64,000 nt of DNA from Pseudovibrio sp. M1P-2-3 (GCF_031501865.1 NZ_JARRCW010000001.1:1001001-1065000); one strand, 5' to 3'. Numbered from the stretch's first letter, positions 35,207 through 42,930 are shown. Notes: generated by a model not told the origin, from the sequence alone. Program-made: numbers and translations.

Positions 35207-35457
35207 GTATCCTTGGAAAAGTCCTGAGTGCACCGGTGTCTGGCCCGTTGAGTGGATTGGTCGGGATTGCCCGTCTCATTGATGATCAACTCAAGAAAGA
35301 ACTTTATGATGAGGACAAAGTGCGCGGCAGTCTGGCTGAACTGGAGCTCATGCTGGACCTGAAAGAAATTAGTTTGGAGGAATACGAAGAACAGGAAGAG
35401 CAGCTGTTAGGGCGGCTCAAAGAGATCCGGGAGATGAAAGCAAATGGTGAAATCTAG
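35203..35457 (+). CDS. gvpG: Gas vesicle protein GvpG
   Basis: An 84-residue protein starting MSILGKVLSAPVSGPLSGL, the conserved GvpG N-terminus, followed by an acidic amphipathic helical hairpin (LKKELYDEDKVRGSLAELEL, LEEYEEQEEQLLGRLKEIRE). The start at 35203 overlaps the gvpF stop by 4 bp; a GTG-like extension to 35182 is not needed. GvpG is an accessory assembly protein, essential in several systems. It overlaps gvpO by 14 bp. Confidence 0.93.
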   Translation: MSILGKVLSAPVSGPLSGLVGIARLIDDQLKKELYDEDKVRGSLAELELMLDLKEISLEEYEEQEEQLLGRLKEIREMKANGEI

Positions 35458-35836
35458 CGAAACTGAAAGGCTCAGTTCCCTTTCCAAAATACCACCTCAT
35501 GTGGGCGCCACTGTTGCCAAGTCGCTCAAGGATGGCGTTAAACGAAAAACTGCTAAGGAAAAACCCATTATGGCCTCTGCCAAGCCGGTCTCGTTAATAG
35601 CGGGCGCGAAACTGCAGCTGAAGGAGCTCACCGGCTATCCGGTGGACAGTATTGCCGAATTTAAACAGATCGAAGGCGGATGGAGCCTGACTTCAACTGT
35701 GATTGAGCTTGAGCGCATTCCCTCTTCAACAGATGTGCTTGCGGAGTACTTGATCGACCTTGATCCAAACGGAGACATCATCAGTTATCGCCGTGGCAGG
35801 CGGTTTTATCGCGGTGATGTCGGGGCTATGGAATGA
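35444..35836 (+). CDS. gvpO: Gas vesicle protein GvpO
   Basis: A 130-residue protein. The first 45 residues are basic and variable, and the remainder is the GvpO domain (AKLQLKELTGYPVDSIAEF, GGWSLTSTVIELERIPSSTD, LAEYLIDLDPNGDIISYRR, RRFYRG). GvpO is an accessory protein essential for vesicle formation in haloarchaea and is found in many actinobacterial and proteobacterial clusters. It overlaps gvpG by 14 bp and the next gene by 4 bp (ATGGAATGA context). Confidence 0.93.
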   Translation: MVKSSETERLSSLSKIPPHVGATVAKSLKDGVKRKTAKEKPIMASAKPVSLIAGAKLQLKELTGYPVDSIAEFKQIEGGWSLTSTVIELERIPSSTDVLAEYLIDLDPNGDIISYRRGRRFYRGDVGAME

Positions 35837-36111
35837 CCTTGGACAGCTCAGGTGCGCAGATTGACTGTCCCATCGGAATTTTCTTGGGCGTGGAGCGCCA
35901 TGTAGAGCAGCTCACCACCGCGCTCAATCAAGCGTCAAAGGTAGAGCAAAAAGCGCAGCATGCACAGCAACTGACAGAGGCATTGGAGCCGCTGCTTGAG
36001 TGTCAAAGTTATGATCACAGCAATCCCAATTGCAGCATGTGCCGCCAGTTTTCACAATTGCGGCAAAAAACAGCGGCGATAGTGATGCAAGCGGCACGGT
36101 TGTCGCAATAG
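35833..36111 (+). CDS. Unknown small cysteine-containing protein of the gas vesicle operon
   Basis: A 92-residue soluble protein whose start overlaps gvpO by 4 bp. The first 20 residues contain DCPIGIFLGVERHVEQL. Two predicted helices (QLTTALNQASKVEQKAQHAQ and FSQLRQKTAAIVMQAARL) flank a central loop with three cysteines in ECQSYDHSNPNCSMCRQF, that is C-x9-C-x2-C plus an upstream His. Together with Cys12 this could bind a metal or form disulfides. I do not recognise a family. Tight packing between gvpO and a gvpA-type gene indicates co-expression and a role in assembly or regulation, by inference only. Confidence 0.8.
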   Translation: MTLDSSGAQIDCPIGIFLGVERHVEQLTTALNQASKVEQKAQHAQQLTEALEPLLECQSYDHSNPNCSMCRQFSQLRQKTAAIVMQAARLSQ

Positions 36112-36131
36112 GGGAAGGGAAAGAGTGCCAT

Positions 36132-36449
36132 ATGCAAGATGTATCCATGGAGCATTCGGTTAAAGGGGAAACGCTTGCCGATATTCTCGACCGTGTGCTG
36201 GACAAAGGCGTTGTTATTGCCGGAGATGTGACGGTCTCTCTCGTTGGAGTTGAGCTGCTTAACATTCGCTTGCGCTTGCTGATTGCCTCCGTCGACAAAG
36301 CGCGGGAAATGGGCATCAACTGGTGGGAAACGGATCCTTACCTATCTGCCAAAGCTGCGAAAATGGAAGAGGAAAACAAAAGCCTGCAAGAGCGAATAGA
36401 GCATCTGGAACAGCTTGTTGCGCGTAGTGAAGGACAGGAACTGAGATGA
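36132..36449 (+). CDS. gvpJ: GvpA-like minor gas vesicle protein (GvpJ type) with coiled-coil tail
   Basis: A 105-residue protein. Residues about 10-60 repeat the GvpA fold (LADILDRVLDKGVVIAGDVT, VSLVGVELLNIRLRLLIASV, DKAREMG). Unlike GvpA it continues with INWWETDPYLS and a C-terminal heptad-patterned coiled coil (KMEEENKSLQERIEHLEQLV). The start at 36132 is preferred over an upstream frame extension that would add 34 unrelated residues. GvpJ-type proteins are minor GvpA paralogues believed to shape the conical tips or nucleate assembly. The stop overlaps the next gene by 4 bp. Confidence 0.9.
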   Translation: MQDVSMEHSVKGETLADILDRVLDKGVVIAGDVTVSLVGVELLNIRLRLLIASVDKAREMGINWWETDPYLSAKAAKMEEENKSLQERIEHLEQLVARSEGQELR

Positions 36450-37444
36450 TCAAATCCGAGCCATCTGATTTTAGCGAAGCACTATACATTTATGCAGTTA
36501 TTCCGCAAAGCGCGGCTGAGGGCGTACGCCGGATCATGCCGCAAGAGCTGCAGCTGATTTCACAGCAATCATTTACCGCAATTTGCCGCAGGGCTGCAGA
36601 TGTCCAGATGGCCAGCCTTAACCGTCAGGATCTGTCACGGCAATTGCTTGCCCATCAGCAAACGGTAGAGGCAATTATGCCTGTTACGCCCATCTTACCG
36701 GTTAAGTTTGGGAGCGTCGCGCCAGATCGGGCAAGCATAGAGCGCGTTTTGGAAAATGGCGCACCGGAATTCCTGAGGGCGTTTGAGCAACTTGCGGGAA
36801 AAACACAATTCGAAGTTCTCGTGATGTGGAATCTAGAGGAAGTACTGGCCGATCTTTCCCAATCGCCAGAAGTGACCGCCCTGAAAAGTTCTGGCCTAGG
36901 CGCTGTCGAGCTGGGTGTTGCCGTCAAAGATCTTATAGATGCCCGCCGCGAGGCTCTCGCCGAGCAGCTGTCTCAAGCCCTGCGCGGGGTCTCTTTCGAT
37001 ACCATCAGTAATGTACTGATGGATGATCGTATGGTTCTCAACCTCGCGACTTTGATAGACAAGGACAGGACGGGTGAGTTGGATACTTGTCTGGAAATGT
37101 TGGATACGGTAACGGGCGGGGCTTTGAATTTCCGCTGCGTCGGCCCACTTCCTCCTTTCAGCTTTGCAACAGTCGAAGTGAACTTCCTTGACCCTTCAAA
37201 AGTGTTGTGGGCGCATGGGGTGCTTGGCTTGGCGGAGGGTGCCATCTCCGCGGAAGTGAGGGCAGCCTACCACCGTCTTGCGAAACAGATGCACCCCGAT
37301 ACCGGTGCGACTACTCAGGAAAATGACCAGATGTCAGAGCTGCAGGACGCCTACAAGACACTCTGCGCCTTTACAGAATCTGGCGGACCCGTTCAGGTTT
37401 CGGTTTGTCGGCTAGAGCTTGGAGTGCCTGGCGGAGCAGAATAG
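36446..37444 (+). CDS. GvpF/GvpL family protein fused to a C-terminal DnaJ (J) domain (copy 2)
   Basis: A 332-residue fusion. Residues about 10-250 are a GvpF/L domain: ALYIYAVIPQSA, RQLLAHQQTVEAIMPVTPILPVKFGSVA, DRMVLNLATLIDKD and RCVGPLPPFSFATVEV. Residues about 255-310 form a J-domain: VLGLAEGAISAEVRAAYHRL, then the invariant HPD at residues 283-285, then MSELQDAYKTLCAF. J-domains stimulate Hsp70 (DnaK) ATPase, so this protein may recruit DnaK to nascent vesicles or to GvpA. The linkage is one continuous frame with no sign of sequencing error. Overlapping starts place it firmly within the operon. Confidence 0.92.
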   Translation: MIKSEPSDFSEALYIYAVIPQSAAEGVRRIMPQELQLISQQSFTAICRRAADVQMASLNRQDLSRQLLAHQQTVEAIMPVTPILPVKFGSVAPDRASIERVLENGAPEFLRAFEQLAGKTQFEVLVMWNLEEVLADLSQSPEVTALKSSGLGAVELGVAVKDLIDARREALAEQLSQALRGVSFDTISNVLMDDRMVLNLATLIDKDRTGELDTCLEMLDTVTGGALNFRCVGPLPPFSFATVEVNFLDPSKVLWAHGVLGLAEGAISAEVRAAYHRLAKQMHPDTGATTQENDQMSELQDAYKTLCAFTESGGPVQVSVCRLELGVPGGAE

Positions 37445-37458
37445 AGGAGGCGGCTATA

Positions 37459-38286
37459 TTGACACAGTCACTTATCTACCTGTTTGGCATTATTCGTAGT
37501 TGCGATCATGTGGATGGTTTCCTTGATCCCGTAAAGTTGGGAGCTGCCGAATTCGGTTCCCTGCGCTATCTGAGCGAAGGCGGGATCTGCGCGCTCATTA
37601 GTACCTTGCAGTTTTCACAGGGCAGTAGTTTCTCGCAGTTGCTGGAGGAGCCCGCGCAAGCAGAAGCCTTGGTCCTGCATCATCACAGGGTACTGGAAGC
37701 AGCGGCTGCTAGCACAGCTGTGTTGCCACTACGATTTGGTAGTGTGTTCACCAGTGAAGGCCCCCTACGTAGTATTTTGACTGAGCAGCAAGGCCGCTTC
37801 TTGAAAACCATTCGAGACTTTGAAACCTCATCGGAATGGGGGGTAAAGATCTATTGCGAGAGGGACCTTGTCAACGAAGATGTGCGCCAGCACAGCATTG
37901 AGATCAAGAATTTCCAAAATACTTTGAGAAACGCCAGTGATGGCAAGAAGTTTTTCCTGCAACGAAAACTGGAGAAAATGACGAGTGAAGCGGGGGAGAA
38001 TGCTATTGCCAATTTCCTGCGCGATACCATTATCTGCTTAAAGCGGGTCTCCAAAGCGCACCGTCCAAGCAAAATACAGAGCAACACCTTAACTTCCTCC
38101 GGTTCTGAGTTGATTTTAAATGATGCCTTTTTGGTAGAGCGAAGCCGTGAAGAAGAGTTCCATGCGGCAATTGCGGGATTGAAAAAAGCCTATGCGGCCA
38201 AAGGAGTGACATTCAAAACTACAGGCCCGTGGCCAGCCTACAGTTTTGTGCCGGGCAAACTAACGGGAGATGAGCATGCCGTTTGA
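37459..38286 (+). CDS. GvpF/GvpL family gas vesicle protein (copy 3)
   Basis: A 275-residue divergent GvpF/L paralogue. I start it at the TTG 37459 because AGAGGAGG lies 8 nt upstream; an earlier in-frame TTG at 37405 overlaps the preceding gene by 40 bp. Family features are SLIYLFGIIRSCDH, LVLHHHRVLEAAAASTAVLPLRFGSVF, WGVKIYCERDLV, LILNDAFLVERSREEEF and the end FKTTGPWPAYSFVPG. The central helical insert (RNASDGKKFFLQRKLEKMTS) is longer than in copy 4. The specific role among the four paralogues is unknown. Confidence 0.9.
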   Translation: MTQSLIYLFGIIRSCDHVDGFLDPVKLGAAEFGSLRYLSEGGICALISTLQFSQGSSFSQLLEEPAQAEALVLHHHRVLEAAAASTAVLPLRFGSVFTSEGPLRSILTEQQGRFLKTIRDFETSSEWGVKIYCERDLVNEDVRQHSIEIKNFQNTLRNASDGKKFFLQRKLEKMTSEAGENAIANFLRDTIICLKRVSKAHRPSKIQSNTLTSSGSELILNDAFLVERSREEEFHAAIAGLKKAYAAKGVTFKTTGPWPAYSFVPGKLTGDEHAV

Positions 38287-38485
38287 AAGCGCGAACCACC
38301 GTGAGCTGGCAATTTCTGATCTTCTGGACCGTGCCCTGCACAAGGGGATTGTGATTTGCGGTGAGGCAACCATTTCTCTGGCTGGAGTAGATTTGGTTCA
38401 TGTGGGCCTGCAGGTGCTGGTCGCCTCTGTCGATACCGTACAGAAGAAACAAAGTGTTTCTCCTGAAGAGCCGGAGCTGCCGTGA
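38276..38485 (+). CDS. GvpA-like minor gas vesicle protein (GvpM/GvpS type)
   Basis: A small (69-residue) GvpA paralogue with the core ISDLLDRALHKGIVICGEAT, ISLAGVDLVHVGLQVLVASV. The ATG at 38276 has GGGAG about 6 nt upstream; another ATG two codons earlier (38270) abuts that site and is less likely. It lacks the coiled-coil tail of the GvpJ-type copy. The letter (J, M or S) cannot be fixed without a tree. It overlaps the preceding gvpF/L and touches the following one. Confidence 0.88.
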   Translation: MPFESANHRELAISDLLDRALHKGIVICGEATISLAGVDLVHVGLQVLVASVDTVQKKQSVSPEEPELP

Positions 38486-39180
38486 TGCTGGTGCATGTCT
38501 ATGCCATCACCGATTCCTATAGTGCGCATACCTCGAAGATATCGGGGCATGAGGGCTGCGAAATTACTTTGCTTCCTCAGGGCGGCCTTTGGGTTGCTGT
38601 CAGCAAGGCGTCCGGTGAGGTTCTGGAAGCCTCTGTCGAAAGGGTCTGGCTCCATGAGCAAGTTCTCTCGCAGTTGCTGGAGCACCACGCCGTTTTGCCC
38701 ATGCGCTTTGGAATGATCTGCGAGGACACGCATCTGGCCTCTTTCATAGGGGAGCGCACACAGGTGTTGAACGCCGATCTTCGCCGTTTAAACGGTGCGG
38801 TGGAAATGGCTTTGCGGGTTAGCTTGAAGAACTCGCCTATTGTTGAAGAATTGCCAAGGGAGCTCGCTCCCCCCCATATATCTGGGCGATCCTATCTTCT
38901 CTCGCGGGTCAAGCAGCGCGAGCAAAGGCTGGCGCAGGCCTATCCCCTCAGTCCGTTGAAAGCCCATCTGGAGGCCTGTTGCCGCCAAAGCCTCTGGCAA
39001 GAACCCTCAGCTGAAGGGGAGCCCTACAAAGTGTCTTGCCTGATTGGCCGCAATGAGGTGTCCGCCTTTGCTTGCGCCATGAAGGAGATGGAAACGCCGG
39101 AAGTCAAAATAAGCTGCACGGGGCCTTGGGCACCTTATTCCTTTGTCAGCAGCATGTCCGCATTAGGGGTGGGGACATGA
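38485..39180 (+). CDS. GvpF/GvpL family gas vesicle protein (copy 4)
   Basis: A 231-residue, short GvpF/L paralogue starting at the ATG in the TGATG junction with the gvpA-like gene; GGAG lies 9 nt upstream. Family elements are MLVHVYAITDS, WLHEQVLSQLLEHHAVLPMRFGMIC, VEMALRVSLKN, SCLIGRNEVSAFACAMKEM and CTGPWAPYSFVSSM. The region between these blocks is compact and carries two adjacent cysteines (EACCRQS). Its stop overlaps the gvpK start as ATGA. Confidence 0.9.
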   Translation: MLVHVYAITDSYSAHTSKISGHEGCEITLLPQGGLWVAVSKASGEVLEASVERVWLHEQVLSQLLEHHAVLPMRFGMICEDTHLASFIGERTQVLNADLRRLNGAVEMALRVSLKNSPIVEELPRELAPPHISGRSYLLSRVKQREQRLAQAYPLSPLKAHLEACCRQSLWQEPSAEGEPYKVSCLIGRNEVSAFACAMKEMETPEVKISCTGPWAPYSFVSSMSALGVGT

Positions 39181-39572
39181 GTAACGCACAAAGCACAGCA
39201 GATACCTTTACCCCTGAAGACCAGTTGAGCGGCGGTGAACAGGTTAGCCCCTCGCAGCCGCGCACCGGGCACTCTGGGCCGTTAGAAAACCGCTTGGAAA
39301 CAGATGCCAATAATGCGGCAGATGATCTTGTCCGCTTGGTTCTGGCTTTGATTGAGACCCTGCGCCAGTTGATGGAAAAGCAGGCCATCCGCAAGGTGGA
39401 GAACGGCTCGCTCAAGGATGAGGAGATTGAACACCTCGGCCTGACCTTGATGCGGCTGGAACAACGCATGGAAGAGCTTAAGGAGCATTTTGGTCTGGAG
39501 CAGGAGGATTTGACCCTTCGTCTCGGATCCTTGGGGGATTTGAAAGAAATTCTTGGTGAAGACAGGCCATAA
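39177..39572 (+). CDS. gvpK: Gas vesicle protein GvpK
   Basis: A 131-residue accessory protein. The N-terminal 45 residues are low complexity. The conserved GvpK helices follow: DANNAADDLVRLVLALIETLRQLMEKQAIRKVE, LKDEEIEHLGLTLMRLEQRM and LKEHFGLEQEDLTLRLGSLG. GvpK is a conserved accessory protein needed for proper vesicle assembly in several systems. The start overlaps the preceding stop by 4 bp. After it comes a 57-bp gap, the first real spacer since gvpN. Confidence 0.93.
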   Translation: MSNAQSTADTFTPEDQLSGGEQVSPSQPRTGHSGPLENRLETDANNAADDLVRLVLALIETLRQLMEKQAIRKVENGSLKDEEIEHLGLTLMRLEQRMEELKEHFGLEQEDLTLRLGSLGDLKEILGEDRP

Positions 39573-39629
39573 CGGCGGAACAAACCACAAAGCGCTGCTT
39601 AATCTGGCCGCAGCAGAAGAAGCCACGTG

Positions 39630-41771
39630 ATGAGCGAAAAACAAGTAGAAACAAAAGATGTTGAGGTGCCAATCGAGCTGAAAGTGGCAGAGGCTGCCCA
39701 GCCGGATGTGGGACGCGGCCTTGTGAGGTTGGACCCCGCCGATATTCGCAGGGTTGGAATCAAAATTGGCGATGTGGTTGAGATAAAGGGAAAACGCAGC
39801 GCCTTTGCCCGCGTGGTTCCCGCTCATGCGGAACATCGGGATCAGAAACTGATCGCAATGGATGGCATTATGCGCTCAAATGCCGACGCGGGGTTGGGGG
39901 AGCAGGTGAGCGTTTGCTTGGCAAGTGTTGAGCCTGCAAAGTCCGTAAAGCTTGTTCCCGAAAGTGGCAGGGGGGTTCCCGGTCATCAGCTCACAAGGCT
40001 GTTGCAAGGTATTCCCGTCACAAAAGGCGACCGCGTCCGCCTTTCCTCATTCGGCGCCAATGCCCGCCACTTTACCGTAAGCGAAACCAAGCCCAAGGGG
40101 CCGGTGCTTATCGGCACAGGGTCTTCAATCCGCTGCGAGGCGGGGAAGGCCAGTAATGGCTCACCCATAATTACCTACGAGGACATTGGCGGTCTCAAGC
40201 GCGAACTCTCCTCCATCCGCGAGATGATCGAACTGCCTTTGAAATACCCGCAGGTGTTCGAGCAACTTGGTATTGATGCCCCCAAGGGCGTCTTGATGCA
40301 TGGCCCTCCCGGCTGCGGTAAAACCTTGATAGCACGCGCTGTGGCACACGAAGCCGATGCACGGTTTTTTGTCCTCAGCGGGCCGGAAATCATGCACAAG
40401 CACTACGGCGAGAGTGAAGCGCACCTGCGCAAGGTGTTTGAAGAGGCCTCAAAAGCTCCAAGCATCATTTTTCTGGACGAGATCGACGCCATAGCACCCA
40501 AACGCAACGCGCTGGGCACCGAGCAGCAGGTGGAGCGCCGTGTTGTCTCCCAGCTTTTGACCTTGATGGATGGCCTGTCAGGGCGCGGACATGTGATTGT
40601 TATCGGAGCCACCAACCTTCCAGATGCCATCGATCCGGCCTTGCGCCGCCCCGGCCGCTTTGATCGTGAAATTGTCATCGGCGTTCCCGACCGTCTGGGG
40701 CGTCACGAAATCTTAAACGTACACACACGTGGGATGCCTCTATCTGATGATGTGGACCTTGAGCGCCTTGCGCAAGTAACCTACGGCTTTGTTGGCGCGG
40801 ACTTGCAGTCCCTTGCTCGTGAGGCTGCCATGGCACGGCTACGCCGAGTTTTCGAGCAGCAAGGGTATGAATTTGAAACTATTCAGTTGGAAACCCTTGA
40901 GGGACTGAATGTTGATATGGAAGACTTCCAGCACGCCCTGACCGTGGTGGAACCTTCAGCCATTCGAGAAGTCTTTACCGAAATTCCCAGTGTGAAATGG
41001 GGAGATGTTGGGGGCTTGTCCCATGTGAAGCAGCTTTTGGAAGAGGCGATCACATGGCCGCTTTCTTACCCCGATCTGTTTAATAAGGTGGGTATCTCCC
41101 CGCCCAAGGGCGTGTTGTTAAACGGCCCGCCGGGTGTTGGAAAAACGCTGGTAGCCAAAGCACTTGCAACCGAAAGTGGCGTCAACTTCATTTCCATTAA
41201 GGGACCGGCCCTCATGAGTAAATGGGTGGGCGAGAGCGAGCGGGCAGTGCGCGAGGTTTTTCATAAAGCCAAGCTTGCTTCCCCGTGCATTTTATTTCTG
41301 GATGAGGTGGACAGCATTGCACCGCGCCGTGGCGGCGGCGACACGAGTGCGGTAACCGACCGCATTATCGCCCAGTTGCTGACCGAGATGGATGGTGTGG
41401 AAGAGCTGCGCGATGTTCTGGTTCTGGCAGCCACCAACCGCAAAGACCTTGTCGATACGGCTCTCTTGCGGGCAGGGCGCTTTGACTATGTTGTTGACCT
41501 GCCCCTGCCAAGCCTTGAGGCACGGCAGGAAATTTACCGTGTCCATACCCGTGATAAACCTTTGAGTCCGGATGTGAAACTCAAGACCCTTGCTGTGGAG
41601 AGTGAGGGCAGAAGCGGCGCGGATATTGAACTGCACTGCCGCAAGGCTGCCTCTCTGGCCATTCGGGCGTTTTTGAATGAGGGGTTTGACCCGGAGAACC
41701 AAACGGACCAGTTGAAGATCGAGCGCAAACACTTTGTGAAGGCGAAGGAAGATAAAGGAGGGCCTTCCTAA
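39630..41771 (+). CDS. CDC48/p97/VAT-type AAA+ ATPase with two AAA modules
   Basis: A 713-residue unfoldase-like ATPase. Residues about 15-110 form a CDC48 N-terminal double-psi barrel (GRGLVRLDPADIRRVGIKIG, DVVEIKGKRSAFARVVPAH). D1 carries Walker A GPPGCGKT (225-232), Walker B IIFLDEIDAIAPKR and the arginine-finger region LRRPGRFDREI. D2 has Walker A GPPGVGKT (499-506), Walker B ILFLDEVDSIAPRR and LLRAGRFDYVV, in which the usual Pro is Ala. Family members pull proteins out of complexes or membranes. The position 57 bp after gvpK on the same strand suggests service to gas vesicle assembly or disassembly, which is inference. Confidence 0.93.
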   Translation: MSEKQVETKDVEVPIELKVAEAAQPDVGRGLVRLDPADIRRVGIKIGDVVEIKGKRSAFARVVPAHAEHRDQKLIAMDGIMRSNADAGLGEQVSVCLASVEPAKSVKLVPESGRGVPGHQLTRLLQGIPVTKGDRVRLSSFGANARHFTVSETKPKGPVLIGTGSSIRCEAGKASNGSPIITYEDIGGLKRELSSIREMIELPLKYPQVFEQLGIDAPKGVLMHGPPGCGKTLIARAVAHEADARFFVLSGPEIMHKHYGESEAHLRKVFEEASKAPSIIFLDEIDAIAPKRNALGTEQQVERRVVSQLLTLMDGLSGRGHVIVIGATNLPDAIDPALRRPGRFDREIVIGVPDRLGRHEILNVHTRGMPLSDDVDLERLAQVTYGFVGADLQSLAREAAMARLRRVFEQQGYEFETIQLETLEGLNVDMEDFQHALTVVEPSAIREVFTEIPSVKWGDVGGLSHVKQLLEEAITWPLSYPDLFNKVGISPPKGVLLNGPPGVGKTLVAKALATESGVNFISIKGPALMSKWVGESERAVREVFHKAKLASPCILFLDEVDSIAPRRGGGDTSAVTDRIIAQLLTEMDGVEELRDVLVLAATNRKDLVDTALLRAGRFDYVVDLPLPSLEARQEIYRVHTRDKPLSPDVKLKTLAVESEGRSGADIELHCRKAASLAIRAFLNEGFDPENQTDQLKIERKHFVKAKEDKGGPS

Positions 41772-41977
41772 CGTGCACCCCAAACAAACCATAGGAATTT
41801 TCACGGCATAAAGAAGATAGAGTGTGCGGAATGCATGCCAATGAGCGCTGAGCGCCGAAACGTGGAAGAACTGGTGTCCGGTGACGTAGAAACTGGGTCG
41901 CGGCTCTGAAAAAAACCGCTTCAGTGAGATCTGGAGTGGTCCATTGACATTGCAGCTTCCCATTATATTTTGGCTCT

Positions 41978-42265
41978 ATGGGATCTGATGTTGAAATCAT
42001 CGTTGGGGGAAATCTGCGAATCGCCAACGGTAAACGCCGTGAATTCATAGAGCGCTCACACAAGGCGGTGCAACACGCGCGAGCTCACAGCGCGTGTATA
42101 GATTTTTCTGTCTCCGCAGATCCCGTTGACCCCAACCGTGTCAACATATTCGAGGCTTGGACCTCTGAGGAAGCGCTTCAAAAATTTCGAGGCGAAGGCC
42201 CCGACGACGGGCTGTTTGAGCTGGTTGAAAGCGCGGCGGTCTCAGAGTACCGCGTTTCAAAATAG
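41978..42265 (+). CDS. ABM-domain (YgiN-like) putative monooxygenase
   Basis: A 95-residue single-domain protein of the dimeric alpha/beta-barrel (antibiotic biosynthesis monooxygenase) type. It shows VEIIVGGNLRIANGKRREFI, a central AHSACIDFSVSADPVDPNRV and NIFEAWTSEEALQKF. Members oxidise quinol-like or other small substrates without cofactors, or are of unknown function. It stands alone, convergent with the next gene. The substrate cannot be inferred. Confidence 0.82.
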   Translation: MGSDVEIIVGGNLRIANGKRREFIERSHKAVQHARAHSACIDFSVSADPVDPNRVNIFEAWTSEEALQKFRGEGPDDGLFELVESAAVSEYRVSK

Positions 42266-42315
42266 GGCGTGCACTCTGGTATTGTCTGTCAGCTCGGGCA
42301 GGAGCCGCCATACTC

Positions 42316-42930
42316 TCAAATCTCAATAAGTGGGTGAACCTTGATAGTCTTGGGCAAAACACTGCGAATATTATGCAAGGCGCCAATAAACAGTATGCCT
42401 GTTTCATCGGGTTCAAGCGTGGCATCGATGCGCTGGCTTATATAAAGGTCGCGCTTTTCCATCAGCTCGCGTGCTTTCTGGCTCACCTCAAGGCTCCCAA
42501 GATCACCCGAGGCGACCAGCGCATGTTCTGCCCGCAGCAGCTCCGGATCTTCCGTACCTTCTACTTTTGCGCCGCGCTGTATCAGGTCTTGAAGGATTCG
42601 GAAGTTGTTGCTGCCTGTCTTGGCGATATCGGCAATAATCTTCGTCTCCTGTCCGCAAAGCGGCAACCCGTCCTGATAAAGGCGCACACGGGCATAGTTC
42701 AACTCCAGCCCGTTAATTTCCTGCTCAATGCACTCCCAGAACGCGGCAACAGCCCTCCGGCTTTCCTCCCAGGCTTTCTCTCCAAATTTTTCCAGATAGA
42801 CTTGCTTCATGCTCTCCGCCTGCGAGCCCATATCAGCACTATCATGGACAATGGGCACATAGATGAGCTGGCGGACACTCTCTCGAGTTTCGGGGGCATT
42901 TTTCATTTGTTTTGCGGTGTCGGTCATCAT
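42316..42930 (-). CDS. Conserved-looking hypothetical protein
   Basis: A 204-residue soluble protein without signal peptide or membrane segment; AGGG precedes tandem ATG codons at 42930. Distinct blocks are LIYVPIVHDSADMGSQAESM, RVRLYQDGLPLCGQETKIIA and TGILFIGALHNIRSVLPKTI. The pattern of a His/Asp-containing N-terminal strand, a middle C-G motif and the terminal strand LFIGALHN suggests an alpha/beta enzyme. I have the impression that related hypothetical proteins occur in deltaproteobacteria, but I cannot name a family or function. It is convergent with the ABM gene, close to the gas vesicle cluster. Confidence 0.7.
   Translation of the reverse strand: MMTDTAKQMKNAPETRESVRQLIYVPIVHDSADMGSQAESMKQVYLEKFGEKAWEESRRAVAAFWECIEQEINGLELNYARVRLYQDGLPLCGQETKIIADIAKTGSNNFRILQDLIQRGAKVEGTEDPELLRAEHALVASGDLGSLEVSQKARELMEKRDLYISQRIDATLEPDETGILFIGALHNIRSVLPKTIKVHPLIEI

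Noticed and set aside
37405-37458. N-terminal extension of the third GvpF/L gene
   Set aside because: It would start from a TTG inside the preceding gene without a ribosome binding site, whereas the TTG at 37459 has AGAGGAGG at ideal spacing.
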